Positions 9,362 to 17,982 of a stretch of 64,000 nucleotides of DNA are shown piece by piece; position 1 is the first letter of the stretch; each line of letters starts with the position of its first letter. This DNA is from Actinoplanes sp. NBC_00393 (lineage in GTDB: Bacteria > Actinomycetota > Actinomycetes > Mycobacteriales > Micromonosporaceae), in NCBI RefSeq assembly GCF_036053395.1, contig NZ_CP107942.1:3314501-3378500 (forward strand), read 5' to 3'. The translations under genes and the position numbers were made by a program. The notes under the pieces are model-generated. The model searched no databases. It worked only from the letters and a program-made list of their open reading frames with translations, and was not told where the DNA came from.

Positions 9362-10110
9362 AGTTCCGGCTTGCGGCTGCCGGTGCTGCCATTCTTGTGG
9401 TCACGGCGGCTCTCGCGCTGCCCGATCCTCTTGCCGCCGACTACTCCTCCGTACTCGAGTCACCATCGCTCGCCCACCCCCTCGGCACCGACCAGCTCGG
9501 CCGCGACGTCGCCGCGCGGCTGTTCTCCGGCGCCCGGGTCACGCTCGGCCTGACCGTGGCGACGCTGCTGGTCACCGGCGTGGCCGGGACCGTGGTGGGA
9601 GCGGCCGCGGCAGTCCTCGGCGCCCGGTCGGTGGTCCGGGCCGCCGACCTGGTCGCCGCCCTCCCCACGATCCTGGTCGGGCTGCTCGCGGCCGCTATCT
9701 CCGGGCCCGGACTACCATCGATCCTGGCCGCGGTGTGCGCGGTCGGCTGGACGCCGTTCGCCCGGCAGGCGTACCACCTGACTCTGCGCGAAGCGAAACA
9801 GGAGTATGTGGTGGCGGCCCGGTCGCTGGGCGCGGGAACGGCGCGAATCCTGGCCCGGCACATCGCGCCCAACATCGCCGAACCGCTGCTCGCCCACCTG
9901 TTGCTGCGGTTCGCGGGAACCCTGCTCACCGTCTCCGGGCTGTCCTTCCTCGGCCTCGGCGTGCAGCCGCCCACCCCGGAGTGGGGCGCGATGGTCGCCG
10001 AGGGACGCAACCACCTGTTCACCAGCCCGCACCTGGTCCTGGCGCCGGCCGCGGCAGTGGTGATCACGGCGACGTGCGCAACAGTCCTCGGGCGCCGCCT
10101 CACCCGTTAG
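9358..10110 (+). CDS. ABC importer permease, DppC/NikC type
   Basis: Second permease of the importer (250 residues), including HPLGTDQLGRDVAARLFSGAR, which is typical of the DppC side, and the coupling-loop segment VVAARSLGAGTARILARHI. It is the last gene of the run. No DppD/DppF-type ATPase follows; instead the convergent MerR gene overlaps its 3' end by 11 bases. The transporter therefore needs an ATPase encoded elsewhere. Confidence 0.93.
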   Translation: MKFRLAAAGAAILVVTAALALPDPLAADYSSVLESPSLAHPLGTDQLGRDVAARLFSGARVTLGLTVATLLVTGVAGTVVGAAAAVLGARSVVRAADLVAALPTILVGLLAAAISGPGLPSILAAVCAVGWTPFARQAYHLTLREAKQEYVVAARSLGAGTARILARHIAPNIAEPLLAHLLLRFAGTLLTVSGLSFLGLGVQPPTPEWGAMVAEGRNHLFTSPHLVLAPAAAVVITATCATVLGRRLTR

Positions 10111-10996
10111 GCGGTGACGGCCCTTCGCCCTCGACGAGGCCGGTCACCGCGGCGACGGCGTCAGCCAGAGTCGGACAGCGCAGTCGCTCGCTGCTCGGCG
10201 GCCAGCCTTGTCCCGCGGCCACGATGCTGGGCCGCCAGTCCGGAACACCGTTCAACGCCGTCAGCAAGACGGGTATCACCGGCCGCCAGACATGGCTCCA
10301 CACCGCGACGGCGGCGGGCCGGTGGCGGGCCACCGCGTCGGCGAGCACATCGGGAGGCAGGCCGGCGCCGAGGTGCACCGAACCCGTGCCGGTCTCGGCC
10401 AGCGCGGCCGCCAGGGCGTCGATGGCGGTCACGTCGCGACGGCCGTCGGCAGCGACCAGGAGCACCCGGACCGGAGTCCCGGAGGGCGGGCGTGCAACGG
10501 CGGCGAAGACCTCGCTCAGCGTGCGGGCGAGTAGGCGCCGGGCGAGGGTTTTGCGTGTCTCGGCGTACCGGCCCTGGCTGAGGTGGGTGAAGGCGGGACC
10601 GGCGAGCGTGTGGTAGGTGTGCACGACACCGTGCGCGGCGACCGCGCCGCTCAGCGTTTCGCGCAGGGTCAGCACATCCAGGCGGCGGGCGGCGCGGGCC
10701 AGGCCGCGGGCCTCGGCGTCGGTGCCGGGATTGCGATGTGGATGCGCGGCGAGGCTGGTGGTGGTTTCGCGGCGGGCGAGCCGGGCCGCCTCGGCAGCGG
10801 GCACGCCTCGTGTGGTCAGCTGCGCCATAACGGTCAGGGCGGCGACGTCATGTGCCGTGTAGCGACGGTGCCGGCCGGATTCGTGACCGGTGGGGCCGAG
10901 CCCGTAGCGCTGATGCCAGGTCCGCAACGTCGTCGTGGCGACGCCGAGGCGCCGGGCCAGTGTCCCGGCACTCAGCCGCTCCTGCACGTGCGGCAC
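10100..10996 (-). CDS. MerR-family regulator with cobalamin-binding-like C-terminal domain
   Basis: Transcription regulator of about 298 residues. An N-terminal MerR helix-turn-helix (LARRLGVATTTLRTWHQRYG and GRHRRYTAHDVAAL) is joined to a CarH/LitR-like C-terminal region: a four-helix segment and then a Rossmann-like domain (VRVLLVAADGRRDVTAIDAL... SVHLGAGLPPDVLADAV). The GTG at 10996 is chosen because GGAGAAGAGG lies 8 bases upstream. The histidine that binds cobalt in CarH (ExH in the first Rossmann loop) is replaced by RRD here, so B12 sensing by this route is doubtful. A cobalamin riboswitch lies directly upstream. Confidence 0.85.
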   Translation of the reverse strand: MPHVQERLSAGTLARRLGVATTTLRTWHQRYGLGPTGHESGRHRRYTAHDVAALTVMAQLTTRGVPAAEAARLARRETTTSLAAHPHRNPGTDAEARGLARAARRLDVLTLRETLSGAVAAHGVVHTYHTLAGPAFTHLSQGRYAETRKTLARRLLARTLSEVFAAVARPPSGTPVRVLLVAADGRRDVTAIDALAAALAETGTGSVHLGAGLPPDVLADAVARHRPAAVAVWSHVWRPVIPVLLTALNGVPDWRPSIVAAGQGWPPSSERLRCPTLADAVAAVTGLVEGEGPSPPNG

Positions 10997-11072
10997 CGCG
11001 TAGTCCTCTTCTCCCACCGCCGACCCGCCCTCGAGGTCACCGATCACACCGCGCCTCATCCGGCGTGGGCAG

Positions 11073-11255
11073 TGGCAGGTCTTCGGACTCGTGGGCGCCC
11101 TGCTCGTTCCTACTGGCCGTCGCTTCCCGGGCGTTGCGCCCAGTGCGTTGACGGCGGTCGTTCCCACTCACCGCTGCGGGGCAGTCCCGGATTCACACCG
11201 GGTTCCCTCTTGCGACGCCCGGCCTTGCGGGACGGGCGAACCAGCTGCCCGTCCA
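11073..11255 (-). ncRNA. cobalamin riboswitch upstream of MerR regulator
   Basis: Read on the minus strand, this matches the metE riboswitch block for block: ctggttcgccc, cgtcgcaagagggaacccgg, actgccccgcagcggtgag, gggaagcgacggccagtagg and agtccgaagacctgcc. Its 3' end lies about 75 bases before the proposed GTG start. The close match to 4126-4312 suggests recent duplication within the locus. Confidence 0.93.
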
Positions 11256-11312
11256 GTCTAGAACCGGCCGGGGCCCGGCGGGGCACCCGGTCACCGCTTC
11301 AGCCGCTGACGA

Positions 11313-12902
11313 TCAGGATGTCTCAGCCTCGCGTTCCTGGTATTCGCGTGGCGAGAGGCCGTGGAAGCGGGTGAAGGCGGTGCTGAACGTCGGCAGGTGG
11401 GCGTAGCCGACGCGGCGGGACACGGCGCTGGGCCTGGCGCCGCCGAGCAGCAGGTCACGGGCGATGCGCATGCGGGCGGCGTAGCGCCAGCGGGCGAAGG
11501 TCATGCCGGTCTGGTCGCGGAAGGCCCGGTGAACCTGGGCGGGGACGTCGAACGCGGCCGGTTCGTGGGTGACGTCGATGTGGCGCAGGTAGTCCATCGC
11601 CGCCGCGCGCGCACGCGGATCGGTGGGCATCGGCACCGACAGCGCTCGTTGCGTGACGACCTGTTCGGCGAACAGGTCGAGGATGTGCCGGGGATCGTAG
11701 TCGTCGGGGTGCAGTCCCGATCGGGCGCTGATCGAGCAGTGCATCAGGTAGTCGTCCCAGGCGGGTGAGAACTGCACCTGGAGCGGCTCGGTGAGCTGGA
11801 GGTCGGCGGTGCCGGCGTTGCCGAGGGGCAGTGAGATGGAGTTCTCGCGCAGACCGGTGATGTGTTTGAGGCCCGCGGGGATCCAGGTCGCAACGCCGCG
11901 GTGTCGTTCGTGACGGCGTTCGCCGATGTCGAGGTATCCGCTGCCGCGGTACATCCAGGTCAGGACGTGCACGTGGTTGGCATGCGGGGAGGTGCGGGCG
12001 GCGGGCAGCGGATCGGATCCGGTAGCGAATGACCCGTCGCCTCGTACCAGGCGCATGAGCTGCTCGGTCTGACGTGCCAGGGTGGCGCGCGGTGTCAGGT
12101 CGACACGGGCGGAACTGGCGGCGAGCTTCCTGCTGAAGTCGTGCGGTGTCAGCCCGTACTGCTGCTTGAAGGCGCGAGTGAAGCCGTTGCGGCTGGCGAA
12201 CCCTACCCGGGCGGCCACCTGGTCGGCGTCGTATCCCGCGGCCAGGAACTCGACGGCCGCGATCAGCCGGTGGCGCAGCCGCCACTGCTCGAAGGTGAGT
12301 CCGGTGCCGGTGAGGAAGGCGCGGCGCAGGGTTCGCGGGCTGGAGAGCGCCTTGCTCGCCCACTGCTCGACGGTGAGGTCGATCGCGGGGTCGCGGAGCA
12401 GCTGCTCGGCCACCGCTCGGGCGCCGGCGGCTCTCGGCATCTCCGGCACAGTGAAGGTGGGCGCAGGCGCAGGCGGGCCTACTCGGGGACGGCGTAGCAG
12501 ATCGGTGATCGCGTCCTGGAAGTAGCCGTGACCGCTCAGCGGGGTGACCTGCAGGTTGAAGTGCTGGATCAGCCAGTCCTGCCAACCGTCGGGGACTTCG
12601 AAGCGGGTCGTTTCCGGCGGCCCGTCGGCACCCGGGTGGAACCACAGGGGGAAGGCGACGGTGCCTGGCTCGGTGATGATCGCGCGGTGGTCCCACCCGG
12701 CCGCGGGAATCCAGGTGCCCTGCCCGGCGGTGAGGTGGAACACCGCGTCGCCGTCGATGCGCACGTGCGCGGTGCCGGTGCGGACCCAGATCAGCAGCGG
12801 GCGGCGGGGATGCCCCGTCGAGTCCGATCGCGCCGCCGGAATCGGCGGGGCTTCGGTCGCGTCGGCGGGAAACAGGGAGGAGATCGGTACGCCCCTAAAC
12901 AA
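11313..12902 (-). CDS. double-module AraC-family regulator
   Basis: Cytosolic regulator of about 529 residues built from two AraC modules in tandem, each a cupin-like sensor followed by a DNA-binding domain. The first HTH ends VAARVGFASRNGFTRAFKQQ YGLTPHDF (near residue 250); the second ends SAVSRRVGYAHLPTFSTAFT RFHGLSPREYQ at the C-terminus. The start is uncertain: there is no ATG or GTG in the N-terminal region, and TTG at 12902 is a guess. It is divergent from the siderophore operon with the iron box between them, so it probably activates that operon when the siderophore is present. Confidence 0.88.
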   Translation of the reverse strand: MFRGVPISSLFPADATEAPPIPAARSDSTGHPRRPLLIWVRTGTAHVRIDGDAVFHLTAGQGTWIPAAGWDHRAIITEPGTVAFPLWFHPGADGPPETTRFEVPDGWQDWLIQHFNLQVTPLSGHGYFQDAITDLLRRPRVGPPAPAPTFTVPEMPRAAGARAVAEQLLRDPAIDLTVEQWASKALSSPRTLRRAFLTGTGLTFEQWRLRHRLIAAVEFLAAGYDADQVAARVGFASRNGFTRAFKQQYGLTPHDFSRKLAASSARVDLTPRATLARQTEQLMRLVRGDGSFATGSDPLPAARTSPHANHVHVLTWMYRGSGYLDIGERRHERHRGVATWIPAGLKHITGLRENSISLPLGNAGTADLQLTEPLQVQFSPAWDDYLMHCSISARSGLHPDDYDPRHILDLFAEQVVTQRALSVPMPTDPRARAAAMDYLRHIDVTHEPAAFDVPAQVHRAFRDQTGMTFARWRYAARMRIARDLLLGGARPSAVSRRVGYAHLPTFSTAFTRFHGLSPREYQEREAETS

Positions 12903-12930
12903 AACGGCAGTCTGCGCACAGCAAATATGG

Positions 12931-12949
12931 TGAGGGTAGCCTAACCTAA
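12931..12949. promoter_or_regulatory. DtxR/IdeR iron box
   Basis: tgagggtagcctaacctaa is a 19-base near-palindrome matching the DtxR/IdeR consensus TTAGGTTAGGCTAACCTAA when read on the minus strand, differing at only a few positions in one half. It lies in the intergenic region between the AraC gene and the siderophore operon, so Fe(II)-loaded DtxR/IdeR could repress both directions. Confidence 0.88.
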
Positions 12950-13024
12950 TCGCCGAGCGCCGCTCCGCCGATCCGGCGCGTGGCCTCACTCTCAGTCGAA
13001 CGACCGGAAAGGGCTGCCTTCAGC

Positions 13025-14902
13025 ATGCCGAAGACCGCACGCCGGCTCACCGTGCACCCAGTAACCCTGCGCGAGGTCGAGGTCCTTCGGGTGGCGGACC
13101 TGACGCCGGGGATGCGGCGGATCACGCTGGGCGGAGCGCAGCTGCGCGCGTTCACCTCGGCCAACGGCTTCGCACAGCCCGCCTTCGACTCGCTCGGTTT
13201 CGACGACGACATCCGGCTGGTGTTCCGCTACCCCGGCCACAGCGAGCCGGTGCTGCCGGTGCAGCAGGAGCGGGGCGTGGAGCTGCCGAGGAATCCCCGC
13301 CCCCTGTCGAAGGTCTACACCGTCCGCCGCTGGAATGCTGAAGCCGGCGAGTTGGACGTGGACTTCGTCAAGCACGGCATCGGCGTGGGCACCACCTGGG
13401 CCTACCGCGCGCAACCGGGCGACCGCATCCACTTCTACGGCCCGAGCGCGTCGCGCGCGCTCCCTGACGACGCGGACTGGCTGTTGGCCGCCGGGGACGA
13501 CACCGCCCTTCCGGCCATCGCCCGGCTGCTGGACGAACTGCCCGAGGACACCCGGGCGCGGGTGTTCGTCGAGGTCGCCGAGGACTCACACCGGCTGGAA
13601 CTGCGCACGCTGCCGCACGTCGAGGTGACCTGGCTGGTGCGCGACGGCGCCGAGGCGGGTACGACCACCCTGCTGCTGGATGCGGTCAAGGACAGCGGCT
13701 GGTGGGAGGGGCGACCGTTCGCGTGGCTCGCCGGGGAGCACACGTCCGTGCGGGATCTGCGCCGCCATCTGGTCGAGGACCGCGGGGTGCCGAAGGAGGA
13801 CATCGGCTTCGCCGGGTATTGGCGTCGCGGCGAGGTCGTCGCCCTGGAGACCGACGCGGCGATGCCCGACCCGCAGAAGTCGGCCACGCCGTTCGAGCGG
13901 CTGCATGAGCTGACCGAGCTGGTCGCGCCGTTGGCGATCCGCACTGCCGTCGAGTTGGACGTACCGGAGCTGATCTCCCGCGGTGTCACCCGCGTGACAG
14001 ACCTGGCCGCCAAGACCGACTGCGACGAACGGGCGCTGGGCAAGCTGCTGCGCTACCTGCACACCCTGGACGTCCTGACCGAGACCGAACCCGGCCACTA
14101 CCGGCTGACACCGGTGGGTGAGGTCCTGACACTCGAGTTCATCGCCGACCGGCTGCACCCGGCCGGGGTGGTGGGTCGCGAGATGCTCGGCTTGCACGGG
14201 CTCACCGAGTCGATTCGCACCGGCCGGCCGTCGTACGCCTCGGTCACCGGCCAGACCTTCGCCGAGGTACGCGCCGACCAGGACTACGAGGATCGCTACC
14301 TGGAGCGCCTGGCGAGGTTCCAGGCCGCGCTGGCCGAGCCGATCGCCAGGTCCGGCATCCTCAACGGAGTCGAGCACCTGGTGCTGCACTCCGGCGGCGC
14401 CGGCGCCCAGGCCCGGGAGTTCCTCGCCGCCCACCCCGGCCTGCGGATCACGATCTGCGCGCTGCCCGCCCAGGCCGACTGGCTGCGCCGCGACCTGCCC
14501 GACACGATCCCCGACGACCAGCAGCGCGCGCAGGTCAGCGTGGCCGAGCAGTCCGTCTTCGAACCCGGCCCGGCGGCGGATGCCGTCTTCGTCATCCGCG
14601 CCTTCAAGTCCCTGCCCGACGCCGACGCCGCCCATGCCCTGCGCCGCGCGGCCGAGGGCTTGCTTCCCGGCGGCCGCGTGCTGGTGGTCGAGGAGACCTT
14701 CGGCCTCGACGACCTGGACGAGCACGACGGCGAAGCGGATCTGCTCGGCCTCACCGTGCACGGCTCCGGTCTGCGCACCGCCGCCGAGCTCGACGCGGTC
14801 TTCACCCGAGCCGGACTCGCCCACCGTGCGACGCACACCGTCGGCTGGGGCGCCACCGTCCACGAACTCGTACCCGCTGGTCCCTCCGCACAACAGAAGT
14901 AG
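13025..14902 (+). CDS. siderophore-interacting FAD reductase fused to a methyltransferase-like domain
   Basis: A 625-residue fusion. Residues ~1-280 are a siderophore-interacting protein: FAD-binding 9 domain with PLSKVYTVRRW and VKHGIGVGTTWAYRAQPGD, then the SIP C-terminal domain ending GYWRRGE. Such proteins reduce ferric siderophores in the cytosol. Residues ~300-620 match the O-methyltransferase family 2 fold (dimerisation helices, then a Rossmann domain, LLPGGRVLVVEE). In the methyltransferase the glycine-rich SAM loop reads LVLHSGGAGAQ, lacking the usual acidic residue, and the segment normally holding the catalytic His reads RAFKSLPD, so methyl transfer is doubtful. ATG at 13025 follows ggaaaggg. 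First gene of the operon, just after the iron box. Confidence 0.92.
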   Translation: MPKTARRLTVHPVTLREVEVLRVADLTPGMRRITLGGAQLRAFTSANGFAQPAFDSLGFDDDIRLVFRYPGHSEPVLPVQQERGVELPRNPRPLSKVYTVRRWNAEAGELDVDFVKHGIGVGTTWAYRAQPGDRIHFYGPSASRALPDDADWLLAAGDDTALPAIARLLDELPEDTRARVFVEVAEDSHRLELRTLPHVEVTWLVRDGAEAGTTTLLLDAVKDSGWWEGRPFAWLAGEHTSVRDLRRHLVEDRGVPKEDIGFAGYWRRGEVVALETDAAMPDPQKSATPFERLHELTELVAPLAIRTAVELDVPELISRGVTRVTDLAAKTDCDERALGKLLRYLHTLDVLTETEPGHYRLTPVGEVLTLEFIADRLHPAGVVGREMLGLHGLTESIRTGRPSYASVTGQTFAEVRADQDYEDRYLERLARFQAALAEPIARSGILNGVEHLVLHSGGAGAQAREFLAAHPGLRITICALPAQADWLRRDLPDTIPDDQQRAQVSVAEQSVFEPGPAADAVFVIRAFKSLPDADAAHALRRAAEGLLPGGRVLVVEETFGLDDLDEHDGEADLLGLTVHGSGLRTAAELDAVFTRAGLAHRATHTVGWGATVHELVPAGPSAQQK

Positions 14903-14918
14903 AAAGAAGAGAAGAACC

Positions 14919-15899
14919 ATGACCACCCTGACACGACGCGGCGCGGCCCTCCTCGCCGCACTGTTGAGCACCACGCTCGTCCTCACCGCCTGCGGCAGCG
15001 ACGGCGAGGACACCGCCGACGCAGCTCCCCAGACACGCAGCGTCACGGGCGGCAACGGCACGATCGAGGTGCCCGCCGACCCGCAGCGGGTAGCCACGAT
15101 CGGCAACACGACCCTTCCGTTCATCGACATGGGCGGCAAGCCGGTGGCCGTCACCACGGTGGGTGCCTCCGAACTCGGCCTCATTCCCGCCGAACAGAAA
15201 GCCACGTTCGAGGCAGCCACGAATGTCGGCGCCAGCGGCGATCAGGTCGACATGGAGAAGCTCGCCGGCCTGAAGCCGGACCTCATCCTGGCCCAGCTGC
15301 CCGACGGCGAGTTCGAGGAGATCAAGAAGCAGCTGGAATCGATCGCCCCGACGGTCTTCTGGGGGCTCGACGTCGAGTGGAAGGCCCTCGCCGACGGCGT
15401 CTCGCAGGCCGGCAACGTCACGGACGGGCTCAGCGGGCAGAAGGCGCAGTTCGAGGAGAAGATCACCAAGATCAAGCAGACGTACGGCGAGATCATCGCC
15501 GGCACCAAGTTCGTCAACCTCGACCGCTGGGAGAGCTCCGATCCCGGAACGTTCTCCGTCGCGGACTTCGGTTGCGTCGAGATCGCCCAGGGTGACCTCG
15601 GCATGAACTTCCCCAAAGCGGCCGAAGGCGAAGACCCCCTGGGCTGGACGTCCCTGCCGTACGAGCAGCTCGCGGAGCTGTCCAAGTACGACGTGATCAC
15701 CTACCCCGTCGACGCCGCGGGCCAGCCGAAAGCGCCCTTCGCGCCGGTGGTCGAGACCAACACCTGGAAGGCGCTGCCTGCCGTGAACTCCGGCCGCGCG
15801 CTGGGAGTCTTCTGCCCCGGCAACAACTCCTACGGGCCGGTCCTGCGGTACCTGGACTCGCTCGACACCGCTCTGGCCACCCTGCCCGCCAACAAGTGA
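14919..15899 (+). CDS. iron-siderophore ABC transporter binding lipoprotein
   Basis: Fe-siderophore binding lipoprotein (326 residues) of the FepB/FhuD clade, with signal peptide and lipobox LTAC. Typical features are the N-terminal IEVPADPQRVATIG strand, KLAGLKPDLILAQ and the long connecting helix. The ATG at 14919 follows aagaagagaag. It hands the ferric siderophore to the two downstream permeases, with which it is translationally coupled (GTGA overlap). Confidence 0.95.
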   Translation: MTTLTRRGAALLAALLSTTLVLTACGSDGEDTADAAPQTRSVTGGNGTIEVPADPQRVATIGNTTLPFIDMGGKPVAVTTVGASELGLIPAEQKATFEAATNVGASGDQVDMEKLAGLKPDLILAQLPDGEFEEIKKQLESIAPTVFWGLDVEWKALADGVSQAGNVTDGLSGQKAQFEEKITKIKQTYGEIIAGTKFVNLDRWESSDPGTFSVADFGCVEIAQGDLGMNFPKAAEGEDPLGWTSLPYEQLAELSKYDVITYPVDAAGQPKAPFAPVVETNTWKALPAVNSGRALGVFCPGNNSYGPVLRYLDSLDTALATLPANK

Positions 15900-16939
15900 C
15901 AACTCTCGCCCTGCGCCACGACGGTCCGGGCACCGTGCCGGTGCCCGGACCGCGTCGGCGCTTGATCGGGTTGGTCGTTGCGCTCGTGGCACTGCTTGTC
16001 CTGCTGCTGCTGAGCGTGATGATCGGGTCGACGGCGATCGCGCCATCGGTGGTGTGGGACGCCCTGTTCCATCCTTCCGCCGACATCGACCAGTTCGCCA
16101 TCCGTGACTACCGGCTGCCGCGCACCATCGTCGGCCTCGTGGTGGGCGCGGCGCTCGGCGTGGCGGGAGCGCTGATCCAGGCGTTGACCCGCAACCCGCT
16201 GGCCGATCCGGGCATCCTCGGCGTGCACGCGGGCGCTTCCTTCGCGGTGACGGTCGCCGTGGGGCTGATCGGGATCCGCGACATCGGTGGCTACATGTGG
16301 TTCGCCTTCGCCGGGGCGCTGATCGTCACTCTCATGGTGCTCGCCCTCGGGTCGACCCGCCAGGGGCAGTCACCGGTGGTCATGGTGCTCGCCGGGGTCT
16401 GTGTCGGCGCGGTGCTCAGCGGCGCCGCGTCGGCACTCGAGCTGACCAACCCGGACGCGTTCGACGCGATGCGGTCCTGGAATGCCGGTTCGATCGTCGG
16501 CCGGCCACTGGATCTGGTGTGGCCGGTCCTGCCGTTCTTCGCGGTGGCACTCATCCTGGCCTTCGCGGTGTCAGGTCCACTCAACGCCATGGCCCTGGGC
16601 GACGATCTGGCGGTCGCCCAGGGCGTCCGGCTGGCCCGCACCCGCGTCCTCGCGATCATCGCGCTCACCGTGCTCGCCGGCGGAGCGACCGCGATCGCCG
16701 GACCCATCATCTTCGTCGGACTCATGGTGCCGCACGTGGCTCGCTGGATCGTCGGCCCGCACCAGCGCTGGATCTTCGCCTACAGCGTCGTGCTGGCCCC
16801 GATCCTGCTGCTGGCCTCCGACATCCTCGGGCGCTTCGTCATGCACCCGAGCGAGATCCCCGTCGGCGTCATCACCGCCTTCGTCGGTGCTCCCGTTCTC
16901 ATCGCGCTCGTGCGGCGTAAAAAGGCGAGCGGACTGTGA
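15896..16939 (+). CDS. FecCD-family iron-siderophore permease 1
   Basis: Ten-helix permease of 347 residues. Landmarks are RLPRTIVGLVVGAALGVAGA and QALTRNPLADPGILGVHAGA, the conserved coupling region of BtuC/FecCD proteins, and PIIFVGLMVPHVAR near the C-terminus. It overlaps the binding protein and the second permease by four bases each. Forms the membrane channel with the next gene. Confidence 0.95.
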   Translation: MTTLALRHDGPGTVPVPGPRRRLIGLVVALVALLVLLLLSVMIGSTAIAPSVVWDALFHPSADIDQFAIRDYRLPRTIVGLVVGAALGVAGALIQALTRNPLADPGILGVHAGASFAVTVAVGLIGIRDIGGYMWFAFAGALIVTLMVLALGSTRQGQSPVVMVLAGVCVGAVLSGAASALELTNPDAFDAMRSWNAGSIVGRPLDLVWPVLPFFAVALILAFAVSGPLNAMALGDDLAVAQGVRLARTRVLAIIALTVLAGGATAIAGPIIFVGLMVPHVARWIVGPHQRWIFAYSVVLAPILLLASDILGRFVMHPSEIPVGVITAFVGAPVLIALVRRKKASGL

Positions 16940-17982
16940 CTCAGGTGGACTTCGGGCGGCGGGTGCTGGTGCTGCGTCGCCGCAGGATCGCGGTACGGCT
17001 CGAGTGGCGCTCGGTCGCCGTCTGCGCCGCGCTCGCGCTGGCGGTCGCGGCCACGGCGGTGCTCGCGCTGATGACCGGCTCGTACCAGCTCAGTCCCGGG
17101 CAGGTGGTCTCCGCGCTGACGGGCGGCGAGACCGGGCTCGTCCACGACATCGTGGTCGAGTGGCGGCTGCCCCGGGTGGCGGCGGCCGTGGTGTTCGGTG
17201 CCGCGCTGGGTGTCAGCGGGGCGGTGTTCCAGTCGATGTTGCGCAACCCGCTCGCCGACCCCGGTGTCATCGGGTTCTCCCAGGGCTCCTACACCGGCGC
17301 GCTGATCGTGATCCTGGTCATCAACGGCACCTACCTGCAGCTGGTCGGTGGGGCGCTGCTGGGCGGGCTGGCCACCGCCCTCGCGGTGTACGCGCTCGCC
17401 TATCGGCGCGGTGTGCAGGGATTCCGGTTGATCGTCGTCGGCATCGGCTTGTCGGCGATGCTGCGCTCGCTGAACACGTGGCTGATCCTTCAGGCCGATC
17501 TCGAGGTGGCGATGGCCGCCGCCGCGTGGGATGCCGGCTCCCTCAACGGGGTGGCGTGGGACCAGGTGGTTCTCGGCGGCGCCTGCATCAGCGTGCTGTT
17601 GCTCATAGCGGGCATGCTGAGCCGGCCGATGCGACAGCTGGAACTGGGTGACGATGCGGCCGCCTCGCAAGGGGTACGGGTCTCCCCGACCCGCCTCGGC
17701 CTGATCGTGGTGGGGGTCGCGCTGACCGCGACCGTGACGGCTGCGTCGGGGCCGATCGCGTTCATCTCACTGGTCGCCCCGCAGATCGCCCGCCGGCTCA
17801 CCCGCACCGCGGGCATCACCCTCGCACCAGCCGCCTTCGTCGGCGCCCTGCTGTGCCTGGCGGCGGACTACATCGCCCAGCACATCGCCCCCACTCCCCT
17901 GCCGGTGGGGATCATCACCGTCATCCTCGGCGGCGGCTATCTAGGCTGGCTGCTGTTCACCGAAGCCAGGAGACGCCTGTGA
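16936..17982 (+). CDS. FecCD-family iron-siderophore permease 2
   Basis: Partner permease of 348 residues with the same landmarks (LPRVAAAVVFGAALGVSGAV, NPLADPGVIGFSQGS, GPIAFISLVAPQIARR). It is followed by an overlapping esterase gene rather than by the FepC/FecE-type ATPase that normally completes such operons. No importer ATPase of this class is present in the window. Confidence 0.95.
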   Translation: MTQVDFGRRVLVLRRRRIAVRLEWRSVAVCAALALAVAATAVLALMTGSYQLSPGQVVSALTGGETGLVHDIVVEWRLPRVAAAVVFGAALGVSGAVFQSMLRNPLADPGVIGFSQGSYTGALIVILVINGTYLQLVGGALLGGLATALAVYALAYRRGVQGFRLIVVGIGLSAMLRSLNTWLILQADLEVAMAAAAWDAGSLNGVAWDQVVLGGACISVLLLIAGMLSRPMRQLELGDDAAASQGVRVSPTRLGLIVVGVALTATVTAASGPIAFISLVAPQIARRLTRTAGITLAPAAFVGALLCLAADYIAQHIAPTPLPVGIITVILGGGYLGWLLFTEARRRL

